5,479 nucleotides of DNA from positions 1 to 5,479 of the forward strand of contig JAHEMX010000283.1 of NCBI GenBank assembly GCA_024643445.1. The letters run 5' to 3'. A program made the position numbers and the translations under genes. The notes under the pieces are model-generated. The model did not search any database. It saw only the letters and a list, made by a program, of their open reading frames with translations, and had not been told where the DNA came from. This DNA comes from Desulfobulbaceae bacterium. GTDB taxonomy: Bacteria; Desulfobacterota; Desulfobulbia; Desulfobulbales; Desulfocapsaceae. Shown here one piece after another: positions 1 through 5,479 of the stretch. Each line of letters begins with the position of its first letter. Position 1 is the stretch's first letter.

Positions 1-686
1 GCCAAAACGGCTATGGCTGTCGATCCTTCAGGATCCATTTCCTTTTTCACCTTTTCAATCAATCCTTCAATCATTGCGCCATAACCGTTCAGTACGCCGC
101 TTTTCATGGCGCTGACCGTATTGGTACCGATAACCTTTTTCGGCGGAATTGAGATGTCGATCGATGGAAGTTTGGCCGTTTGCTGGGTGAGGGCCCGCAA
201 TGATATGCTCAAGCCGGGCAGGATGAGACCTCCGAGGTAATCTCCGTCCTGCGAGATGCAGTCAAAGGTGATCGCCGTACCGAAATCGATGACGATGACG
301 CTGCCGCGGCAGCGATTGTAAGCGGCAATGCCGTTAACCAAACGGTCGGCTCCTACCTCGGAGGGATTATCAAGCTTGACCGTTATTAGATTAGAAACAT
401 TTTCGCTGGAAACGGAGAATATCTCAGGTTGCTTTGTCGAGTTAAAAAGCGTCTTGCAACAGGAGAAGTAAGCTGCTTCAAGGGGAGGCACGACATTGGA
501 AATGATGACTCCGTCAATGCTTTCCAAGGCGATGCCGCCGATCGTGAAAAGATTATGATAATAGATCCCGAGTTCGTCCGGGGTCATCAGGGGATCGGTC
601 TTGATCCGCCACTGTTTAAGAAGCTTATGTTCCTGGAAAATACCCGCTACCGTGTGGGTATTGCCGATGTCGATAACAAACAGCAT
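1..686 (-). CDS. coaX: Type III pantothenate kinase CoaX, 3' end beyond the window
   Basis: This enzyme phosphorylates pantothenate with ATP in the cytoplasm, the first step of coenzyme A synthesis. The reading frame is open from the ATG at 686 to the window edge and gives 228 residues. The family is usually about 255-260 residues, so roughly 30 C-terminal residues are missing because of the window edge, not a mutation. Family signatures appear in order: the first phosphate motif DIGNTH (residues 6-11), the pantothenate motif GADR (112-115, with Asp114 as the expected catalytic base), the second phosphate motif DFGTAITFD (134-142), the adenosine-side GG..LPG (152-158) and the late motif NTVSAMKSG (189-197). 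The start is supported by AGGAG five bases upstream and by the family N-terminus beginning just before DxGN. Type III kinases typically need a monovalent cation and are not inhibited by CoA. The gene is transcribed divergently from cutA. Confidence 0.95.
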   Translation of the reverse strand, partial: MLFVIDIGNTHTVAGIFQEHKLLKQWRIKTDPLMTPDELGIYYHNLFTIGGIALESIDGVIISNVVPPLEAAYFSCCKTLFNSTKQPEIFSVSSENVSNLITVKLDNPSEVGADRLVNGIAAYNRCRGSVIVIDFGTAITFDCISQDGDYLGGLILPGLSISLRALTQQTAKLPSIDISIPPKKVIGTNTVSAMKSGVLNGYGAMIEGLIEKVKKEMDPEGSTAIAVL

Positions 687-691
687 GGTGG

Positions 692-696
692 CTCCT
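692..696 (-). promoter_or_regulatory. Ribosome binding site of coaX
   Basis: Read on the minus strand this is AGGAG, followed by five bases (CCACC) and the ATG at 686. It is the clearest Shine-Dalgarno sequence in the window and fixes the coaX start. Confidence 0.8.
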
Positions 697-746
697 GATG
701 CTGAAGAGTAGTAGTATTTTACTGCCGTTCTGTTCTATGAGCTGAG

Positions 747-755
747 ATTGTAACA
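747..755 (-). promoter_or_regulatory. Candidate extended -10 promoter for coaX
   Basis: The minus strand reads TGTTACAAT, which matches the extended -10 pattern TGnTATAAT at all but one position. No good -35 lies at normal spacing: a TTGACT exists upstream (784-789) but is about 31 bases away. Transcription would start near 740 and leave a leader of about 54 bases before coaX. This was identified by eye only. Confidence 0.35.
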
Positions 756-773
756 TAAACCGTAACGTCGTAC

Positions 774-803
774 TTGTGGAAAAAGTCAACATCAGGGTAA
801 AAT
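774..803 (+). promoter_or_regulatory. Candidate sigma70-type promoter for cutA
   Basis: TTGTGG (774-779) and TAAAAT (798-803) are separated by 18 bases. The -10 matches consensus at five of six positions, while the -35 is weak (TTG only). It would start transcription near 810, about 52 bases before the cutA ATG. The 687-861 interval holds no convincing gene, so promoters for both divergent genes should lie in it. This is an inference from pattern only. Confidence 0.3.
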
Positions 804-845
804 CAGATGCGAAGTTGCCTGGGTGCGGAAAGATTTGAAAACGTA

Positions 846-852
846 AAGGGAG
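846..852 (+). promoter_or_regulatory. Ribosome binding site of cutA
   Basis: AAGGGAG lies nine bases before the ATG at 862. It is a good purine-rich match and supports that start codon. Confidence 0.6.
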
Positions 853-861
853 AAGCAGCAG

Positions 862-1188
862 ATGCAAGCGATCCTCGTTACTACGACCTGTGACACAAAA
901 GAAATTGCCGCAGCCATCGCCAAAGGGGTTCTCGAAAACCGGCTCGCCGCCTGTGTCCAGATCCTGGGACCCGTGGAAAGTTCCTACTGGTGGAAACAGT
1001 CCATTGCTGTAGACAAGGAATACCTGATCCAGATCAAAAGTGAGAGAACGCTTTTTTCACCGCTTGTCCAGCTGATAAAATCACTCCACACCTACGAGGT
1101 TCCGGAAATCATTGCGATCGAAATCTGTGCTGTAGATGATGATTATCTGGACTGGATGAAGCGGGAACTGTCTTTTGCGACGAGATGA
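862..1188 (+). CDS. cutA: CutA1 family divalent-cation tolerance protein
   Basis: CutA1 proteins are small cytoplasmic trimers with a ferredoxin-like fold. The E. coli gene was linked to copper and other divalent-cation tolerance, but the molecular role is still unsettled. The 108-residue product has the usual family length (about 100-115). Diagnostic segments are the N-terminal strand followed by TTTCDTKEIA (7-16), the RLAACVQI block (27-34), the aromatic V-x-S-S-Y-W-W strand (38-44), the IQIKSE segment (56-61), the signature HTYEVPEI (76-83) and the final YLDWM (95-99). His76 corresponds to the histidine of the H-x-Y-E-x-P-E signature seen in most family members. The start is supported by AAGGGAG upstream. 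The stop overlaps the start of the next gene by ATGA, so the two are probably translationally coupled. coaX upstream is divergent and shares only the intergenic region. Confidence 0.95.
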   Translation: MQAILVTTTCDTKEIAAAIAKGVLENRLAACVQILGPVESSYWWKQSIAVDKEYLIQIKSERTLFSPLVQLIKSLHTYEVPEIIAIEICAVDDDYLDWMKRELSFATR

Positions 1189-1379
1189 AGAAAAAGGGTT
1201 ACAGGCGCAGGAAAATAGGTGAATACTGCTGCAGCTGCTGTAAGAAACAAGCGCCATTCTGCTGGAATTGCCCCTGTGGTTTTCAGATCTGTCCGGAATG
1301 TTTTGAGGAGAACAAGTGGGGCATGAGCAACGGTCCAACCTGGATATGCCCTGACTGTGAGAGAATCATGAGAATATGA
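1185..1379 (+). CDS. Small cysteine-rich putative zinc-binding protein (64 aa)
   Basis: I cannot assign a function. The 64-residue product contains 11 cysteines (15, 16, 18, 19, 26, 29, 31, 36, 39, 55, 58), a basic N-terminus (KKKGYRRRK) and no membrane segment or signal peptide. The cysteines form four CxxC knuckles (15/16 to 18/19, 26-29, 36-39, 55-58), enough for two zinc ions or possibly an Fe-S centre. One eight-ligand choice (16, 19, 29, 31, 36, 39, 55, 58) resembles RING/treble-clef spacing. The C-terminal W-x-C-P-D-C is typical of zinc ribbons. It appears real rather than spurious: the ATG overlaps the cutA stop by four bases, the cysteine pattern is highly organised, and the frame closes shortly before the next operon. 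No good Shine-Dalgarno precedes the ATG (only a nearby GAG), so it likely depends on coupling to cutA. I recall similar small proteins in deltaproteobacteria, but this is unverified. Confidence 0.75.
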   Translation: MKKKGYRRRKIGEYCCSCCKKQAPFCWNCPCGFQICPECFEENKWGMSNGPTWICPDCERIMRI

Positions 1380-1456
1380 AGTGAGGGGTATCAATTCCCG
1401 TTGAATCTACGCGGTTTCATTTTTTCAGAACATGGTTACCGCTGTTTTCGAACCGG

Positions 1457-1485
1457 TTGCGTATTGGCTGGAAATACAATATTAT
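1457..1485 (+). promoter_or_regulatory. Candidate promoter for the parE-parC unit
   Basis: TTGCGT (1457-1462) and TATTAT (1480-1485) are exactly 17 bases apart. The -10 matches consensus at five of six positions and the -35 at three of six. If used, transcription would begin near 1492, inside the longer possible parE reading frame, and would favour the downstream parE start at 1532. A second -10-like TACAAT (1475-1480) has no matching -35. This is pattern evidence only. Confidence 0.25.
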
Positions 1486-3358
1486 GCCGCCTATCGAGAA
1501 CCGTGATAATCTCAACAATATACCTAAGGTTATGCTCACAACATCTCAAGTTTACGACGAAAGCAAGATAAAAACCCTGAGCTCGCTGGAACATATCAGG
1601 AAACGCCCAGGCATGTATATCGGCCGCCTTGGTGATGGTTCTCATCCCGATGACGGCGTCTATATCCTGCTCAAGGAAGTAATCGATAATGCGGTCGATG
1701 AATTTATCATGGGTGCCGGAAAACGCATCAACGTGCAGATCGATGAAAATAACATGGCCTCTGTTCGGGACTATGGCAGGGGCATTCCTCTCGGCAAGCT
1801 CGTCGAGTGCGTCTCGGTTATCAATACCGGGGCAAAATACAATACCGATGTGTTCCAGTTTTCTGTCGGACTCAATGGTGTCGGTACCAAAGCGGTAAAT
1901 GCGTTGTCCGAGTATTTCAAGGTTACGGCCTTTCGGGACGGCAGCTACGCCTCGGCCTGTTTTAAACATGGTGAGCTGCAGAGCCAGGATAAAGGCGAGA
2001 CAACGGAAAAGGACGGCACGCTGATCGAGTTCCTGCCCGATCACCAGATCTTTGAAGAGTACAGCTTTGACGAGACCTTTCTTGACAAGCGATTATGGCG
2101 TTATGTCTACCTGAACGCCGGCCTGAAGCTTTACTACAATAAAACGCTGTATCATTCGAAAAACGGACTGTTCGATCTTTTGAGCACTGAGCTCAATGGC
2201 AACAGCATTTACCAGCCTATTTACTACAAGGACCAGACCCTGGAATTTGCCTTCTCTCATATCGATTCCTATGGCGACTCCTATTATTCCTTCGTCAACG
2301 GCACCTATACCAGTGAAGGAGGAACGCATCTGTCCGCCTTCAGGGAAGGGATCCTCAAGGGTATTAACGAGTTTTCCAGCAAAAAATTCATCAACAAGGA
2401 TGTCAGGGATGGCATCGTCGGTACCCTGTCGGTGAAGATCAAGGACCCGGTATTTGAATCCCAAACCAAAAACAAGCTGGGCAATACCGAGGTGCGCTCC
2501 TGGATAGTCAACACGGTAAAAGATGCGGTATCCAGTGAACTCTACAAAAACAGCGAAACGGCTGAAAGCCTGCTGGAAAAGGTGCTGAGAAACGAGAAAG
2601 TCCGCAAAGAATTGCAGACCGTGCGTAAAGAGGCGCGTGCCAAGGCAAAAAAGGTGGCGCTGAAAATTCCGCAATTAAAAGACTGCAAACATCATCCTTC
2701 CCGCGGAAATCCGTCCAAGCCCGGTCGTGAAAACATGATCTTTATCACGGAGGGTCAGTCTGCCGCAGGGTCTATCGTTTCATCACGTGACCCGATGACA
2801 CAGGCGGTCTTCTCCCTGAAGGGAAAACCGATGAATGTTCTGGGCCAGAAGCTTAATCTGCTCTATAAGAATGAGGAAATGTACTCACTCATGTCGGCAC
2901 TCAATATCGAGGAATCGATATCCGATCTTCGCTTCGATAAGGTTATCCTGGCAACCGATGCCGACGTTGACGGTCTGCATATCAGGAATCTCCTGCTGAC
3001 CTTTTTTCTCCACTATTTTGAACCGCTCGTAAAGCTCGGCTATGTCTATATCCTTGAAACGCCGATTTTCCGTGTGCGAAACAGGGAAGAGACCATCTAC
3101 TGTTATTCGGAAAAGCAGAAGATCGCCGGATTGAAAAGACTTGAAGGCAAGGCGGCAAAGAAAAAAAATGTGGAGACTACGAGATTCAAGGGGCTCGGGG
3201 AAATCAGTCCGAAAGAATTCAAGCAGTTTATAGGAGATAAGATCAAACTGAGAAACGTAACCATCGACAGCGTCAGTGAAGTCTCGAAAGTGCTGTCGTT
3301 TTATATGGGTAAGAATACGCCTGAGCGTAAAAATTATATCATGGAACATCTGATTTAG
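1484..3358 (+). CDS. parE: DNA topoisomerase IV subunit B (ParE, ATPase/Toprim subunit)
   Basis: This is the ATP-driven half of a type IIA topoisomerase; with ParC it passes one DNA duplex through another and unlinks daughter chromosomes. Numbering from the ATG at 1484 (624 aa), the GHKL ATPase domain carries EHIRKRPGMYIG (36-47), KEVIDNAVDE (64-73, Glu65 expected general base, Asn69 for Mg), the D-x-GRGIP loop (96-102) and the ATP lid around GLNGVGTKAVNAL (129-141). The transducer follows, with the QTKNKLG loop (327-333, Lys329 contacting ATP). The Toprim domain has EGQSA (423-427), TDADVDG (491-497) and RFKGLGE (567-573). The tail ends in a SFYMGKNTPER block. Only 75 residues separate TDADVDG from RFKGLGE, so the long insertion of Gram-negative GyrB is absent, which points to ParE. 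The start is uncertain: TTG 1457, ATG 1484 and ATG 1532 are all possible, none with a strong ribosome site. The usual EGDSA aspartate is Gln425. Confidence 0.93.
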   Translation: MPPIENRDNLNNIPKVMLTTSQVYDESKIKTLSSLEHIRKRPGMYIGRLGDGSHPDDGVYILLKEVIDNAVDEFIMGAGKRINVQIDENNMASVRDYGRGIPLGKLVECVSVINTGAKYNTDVFQFSVGLNGVGTKAVNALSEYFKVTAFRDGSYASACFKHGELQSQDKGETTEKDGTLIEFLPDHQIFEEYSFDETFLDKRLWRYVYLNAGLKLYYNKTLYHSKNGLFDLLSTELNGNSIYQPIYYKDQTLEFAFSHIDSYGDSYYSFVNGTYTSEGGTHLSAFREGILKGINEFSSKKFINKDVRDGIVGTLSVKIKDPVFESQTKNKLGNTEVRSWIVNTVKDAVSSELYKNSETAESLLEKVLRNEKVRKELQTVRKEARAKAKKVALKIPQLKDCKHHPSRGNPSKPGRENMIFITEGQSAAGSIVSSRDPMTQAVFSLKGKPMNVLGQKLNLLYKNEEMYSLMSALNIEESISDLRFDKVILATDADVDGLHIRNLLLTFFLHYFEPLVKLGYVYILETPIFRVRNREETIYCYSEKQKIAGLKRLEGKAAKKKNVETTRFKGLGEISPKEFKQFIGDKIKLRNVTIDSVSEVSKVLSFYMGKNTPERKNYIMEHLI

Positions 3359-3371
3359 GCGTATCTTTCAT

Positions 3372-3389
3372 AATCAAGAAAATCAAGAA
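3372..3389 (+). repeat. Tandem 9-bp direct repeat in the parE-parC gap
   Basis: AATCAAGAA occurs twice head to tail (3372-3380 and 3381-3389) with no spacer and no mismatch. It lies in the 51-bp AT-rich gap between parE and parC, 12 bases before a DnaA-box match. Its function is unknown; it may be simple slippage. Confidence 0.8.
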
Positions 3390-3401
3390 CAGCAATTCAC
3401 G

Positions 3402-3410
3402 TTATCCACA
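3402..3410 (+). promoter_or_regulatory. Perfect DnaA-box 9-mer at the parC start
   Basis: TTATCCACA is identical to the strong E. coli DnaA box (consensus TTATNCACA). Its final A is the first base of the parC ATG. The sequence match is certain, whereas DnaA binding is an inference. A single box is not an origin. It could allow DnaA to influence parC expression, or it could be a chance match. Confidence 0.45.
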
Positions 3411-5464
3411 TGAGCATACAGATTGGCAAGCTACACCGGCTTTTTGATTCGAATTTTCTCGAGTATACCTCCTATGTTATTAAAGAGCGGGCTATTCCAT
3501 CAATTGAAGACGGCCTGAAACCGGTGCAGAGGCGTATTCTTCAGACGCTTTTTAATATGGACGACGGCAGGTTTCACAAGGTTGCCAATGTGGTTGGCGA
3601 GACCATGAAACTTCATCCCCACGGGGACCAGTCCATCTTCGCCGCACTGGTGAATCTTGCCAATAAGGGCTACCTGATAGATCGACAGGGTAATTTCGGT
3701 AATATTTTTACCGGTGATCAGGCCTCTGCCGCGCGTTACATCGAGTGCCGGCTGACTCCGCTTGCCCGTGAAGTCATGTTCAATAAGGATCTGACCACCT
3801 TTACCGAATCCTACGACGGCAGGATGGTCGAGCCGGTTACCCTGCCCGCCAAGATTCCGATGCTGCTGCTCCAGGGTGCTGACGGTATCGCCGTCGGTAT
3901 GGCGACAAGGATACTCCCGCATAACTTCTGTGAACTGCTTGAAGCCCAGATAGCCATTTTAAAGGGTGAGGAATTCAGGCTCTATCCTGATTTTCAGAAA
4001 AAAGGCCTCATTGACATTACGGATTATGATAATGGCAACGGCAAGGTTCGCTGTCGGGCCCGGATTGTCGAAACCAATGAAAAAACGATAACAATCACTG
4101 AAATACCATACGGAACAACCACCTCATCGCTGATTGAATCAATAGAAAAAGCGACAAAATCAGGCAAAATAAAAATTCTTTCCATCAATGATTACACCGC
4201 GGAGGATGTTGAAATAGAAATAAAGCTTCCGCGAAATATCTATGCCAATGAGACGATCAAGGCGCTCTATGCCTTCAGTGATTGTGAAGTGTCGCTCAAC
4301 GCCAACCTGACGCTGATTCGCGGTGAATTGCCGGAGTCAACTACCGTCAGCGAGGTAATTCGCTTCAATACCGAGAAACTGGTCGCAGATCTTACCAAAG
4401 AGCTGGAAATCGCTCTTGAGAGGCAGAAAGAGAAATTGCACGCCAGGTTGCTTGAGCAGATTTTTATTGAAGAACGGCTTTACAAGGATATAGAGGAAAA
4501 AACAAGCTATGAGGATGTGGTCGCAACGGTCGGCACCTCGCTTGAACCTTTCACCCAAAAGCTGCTCCGGAGTGTAACCCCGGAAGATATCGAGCGGTTG
4601 CTTGAAATAAGAATAAAGCGAATTTCCCGATACGATATAGACCGCCAGGCCCGCGATATACTGGCCATCAGAAAAGAGATAGCCGCGATCGAGGAACACC
4701 TGAAAGATGTCGTCAGGTATTCGATAGACTATCTTCAGAAACTGCGGGAAAAATATGGCAGCGAGTACCCGCGGCAGAGTGAAATCACCACCTTCTCCGA
4801 GGTCGAGATACGGAAGGTGGCTTTTTCCAACCTGACGGTGGGATATCATCGGGAAAGCGGTTTTCTCGGACATACCATCAAGGCCAGCGCAGATAATAAT
4901 GATCCGTCCATCACCTGTTCCGAGTACGATCGCTTGCTTCTTATCTTCTCAAACGGCATCTACAAGATTATTCCGGTCCCTGATAAGCTTTTTGTCGGAG
5001 AGGAACTGGAATATGTCGATATCCTCAAGGAAAACGTGATCTTCAACGTCGTCTACCGTGATGGGAAAGAGAATTTCGCTTATGTGAAACGGTTTTCGAC
5101 CCCGAAATTTATTCTCGACAAAGAATATCGCCTTTTCCCCGATCATCCGCGTTCACGGATCCTGCTTCTGCTCTGCGGGGAAGACCAGCACGCTCGTGTC
5201 AGTCTGGTACCCTCGCGCCGGGCGAGAAGTAATGTGGTGGAAATAGATTTTGACAGTTATCTGCAGAAAGGCCCCTCCGCCATAGGCAAGCGGGTCGCTA
5301 CCAGGGTCGTCCGCCGGGTAGTGGAGTCAACCGAACGGGTGGCAAAGGAACGGTCAAACCTCGCACTTCCCGGCATAGCCCCCCCTGATTCAGTAACGGC
5401 AGATGAAAGTGTCGCCAACCATGAAGCGCAGGTCAGTGATGACGGCGGGAACGGTGAGCAATGA
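3410..5464 (+). CDS. parC: DNA topoisomerase IV subunit A (ParC, DNA-cleavage subunit)
   Basis: This subunit cuts and rejoins the gate DNA through a phosphotyrosine bond and works as an A2B2 complex with the ParE encoded just upstream. Of 684 residues, the winged-helix/tower cleavage core spans about 10-470. It holds DGLKPVQRRIL (34-44), HPHGD (69-73), QGNFGNIFTGD (93-103), AARYIE with catalytic Tyr110, and GIAVGMAT (159-166) with Ile160 at the DNA-intercalating position. Long helices at about 325-360 and 410-450 form the coiled-coil gate. The C-terminal domain (about 462-638) contains beta-rich blade-like segments such as AYVKRF (557-562), but no GyrA box was found, arguing against gyrase. 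An acidic, Ala/Ser/Gly-rich tail (about 639-684) looks disordered. The start matches the family N-terminus and an in-frame stop lies at 3371-3373, yet no Shine-Dalgarno precedes it. The quinolone-contact positions are Gln74 and Ala78. The C-terminal domain is shorter than in Bacteroidetes ParC (about 850-900 aa, recalled). Confidence 0.94.
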   Translation: MSIQIGKLHRLFDSNFLEYTSYVIKERAIPSIEDGLKPVQRRILQTLFNMDDGRFHKVANVVGETMKLHPHGDQSIFAALVNLANKGYLIDRQGNFGNIFTGDQASAARYIECRLTPLAREVMFNKDLTTFTESYDGRMVEPVTLPAKIPMLLLQGADGIAVGMATRILPHNFCELLEAQIAILKGEEFRLYPDFQKKGLIDITDYDNGNGKVRCRARIVETNEKTITITEIPYGTTTSSLIESIEKATKSGKIKILSINDYTAEDVEIEIKLPRNIYANETIKALYAFSDCEVSLNANLTLIRGELPESTTVSEVIRFNTEKLVADLTKELEIALERQKEKLHARLLEQIFIEERLYKDIEEKTSYEDVVATVGTSLEPFTQKLLRSVTPEDIERLLEIRIKRISRYDIDRQARDILAIRKEIAAIEEHLKDVVRYSIDYLQKLREKYGSEYPRQSEITTFSEVEIRKVAFSNLTVGYHRESGFLGHTIKASADNNDPSITCSEYDRLLLIFSNGIYKIIPVPDKLFVGEELEYVDILKENVIFNVVYRDGKENFAYVKRFSTPKFILDKEYRLFPDHPRSRILLLLCGEDQHARVSLVPSRRARSNVVEIDFDSYLQKGPSAIGKRVATRVVRRVVESTERVAKERSNLALPGIAPPDSVTADESVANHEAQVSDDGGNGEQ

Positions 5465-5479
5465 CGGAAACGTTCTTTT
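5461..5479 (+). CDS. Start of an unidentified downstream gene (six codons visible)
   Basis: An ATG at 5461 overlaps the parC stop codon as ATGA and remains open to the window edge (MTETFF). The same four-base overlap links cutA to its neighbour and is a common sign of translational coupling. A possible ribosome site is GGGA at 5447-5450, ten bases upstream. The product cannot be named from six residues. If real, it is co-transcribed with parE-parC. Confidence 0.5.

Noticed and set aside
429..698. Plus-strand 89-codon frame opposite coaX
   Set aside because: It is antisense to conserved CoaX motifs and has no family signature. It is a shadow frame.
775..783. TGTGGAAAA in the coaX-cutA intergenic region, one mismatch from a minus-strand DnaA box
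   Set aside because: One-mismatch 9-mers are expected by chance in a window this size, and the site overlaps a weak promoter candidate. I did not count it as a second DnaA box.
1384..1400. GGGG...TCCC inverted repeat after the Cys-rich gene, with a T-rich run at 1416-1426, as a terminator
   Set aside because: The stem is only three to four pairs and the T-run is not directly after it, so it does not make a convincing intrinsic terminator.
1451..1458. AACCGGTT palindrome upstream of parE as an operator
   Set aside because: It is only eight bases, the flanking bases do not extend the symmetry, and short palindromes are common.
1436..2044. Long open frame on the minus strand opposite parE, 202 codons
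   Set aside because: It lies wholly opposite strongly conserved ATPase-domain sequence and its translation shows no recognisable domain. It is a shadow of parE; the same applies to the minus-strand frames at 2093-2674 and 2885-3349.
1457..5464. Annotation of the pair as gyrB-gyrA
   Set aside because: The B subunit lacks the long Gram-negative GyrB insertion, and the A subunit lacks a GyrA box and a full-length C-terminal domain. Topoisomerase IV fits better, though activity cannot be proven from sequence.

Overview
This window is a compact, mostly housekeeping stretch of a bacterial chromosome. I see no phage, transposon, CRISPR or rRNA/tRNA sequence and no obvious new defence or secretion system. 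Gene content (coaX, cutA, a small Cys-rich protein and a stand-alone topoisomerase IV pair) and mixed codon use suggest a Gram-negative bacterium. My best guess is a deltaproteobacterium of the Desulfobacterota, possibly Desulfobulbales-like. That is an inference from recalled protein similarity, not a measured result.

Layout. From the left edge to 686, on the minus strand, lies most of coaX (type III pantothenate kinase); its last roughly 30 codons fall outside the window. A 175-bp divergent intergenic region (687-861) separates it from a plus-strand pair: cutA (862-1188) and a 64-residue protein with 11 cysteines (1185-1379) that overlaps cutA by ATGA. A leader of about 100 bp follows. Then comes a two-gene type IIA topoisomerase unit: the ATPase/Toprim subunit (parE, about 1484-3358) and the DNA-cleavage subunit (parC, 3410-5464), 51 bp apart. 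A further gene starts at 5461, overlapping the parC stop by ATGA, and leaves the window after six codons.

How the genes fit together. ParE and ParC should form one A2B2 enzyme. It looks like topoisomerase IV rather than gyrase: ParE lacks the long insertion of Gram-negative GyrB, and ParC has a short C-terminal domain without a GyrA box. From memory both subunits resemble the Bacteroidetes-type ParE/ParC more than E. coli ParE/ParC. CutA and the Cys-rich protein are probably translated from one message, which hints at a shared metal-related role.

Most worth a second look: (1) the positions in both subunits that normally contact quinolones are changed (ParC Gln74 and Ala78, ParE Gln425); (2) a perfect DnaA-box 9-mer, TTATCCACA, overlaps the parC start codon and sits beside a tandem 9-bp repeat; (3) the Cys-rich protein has RING/treble-clef-like cysteine spacing.
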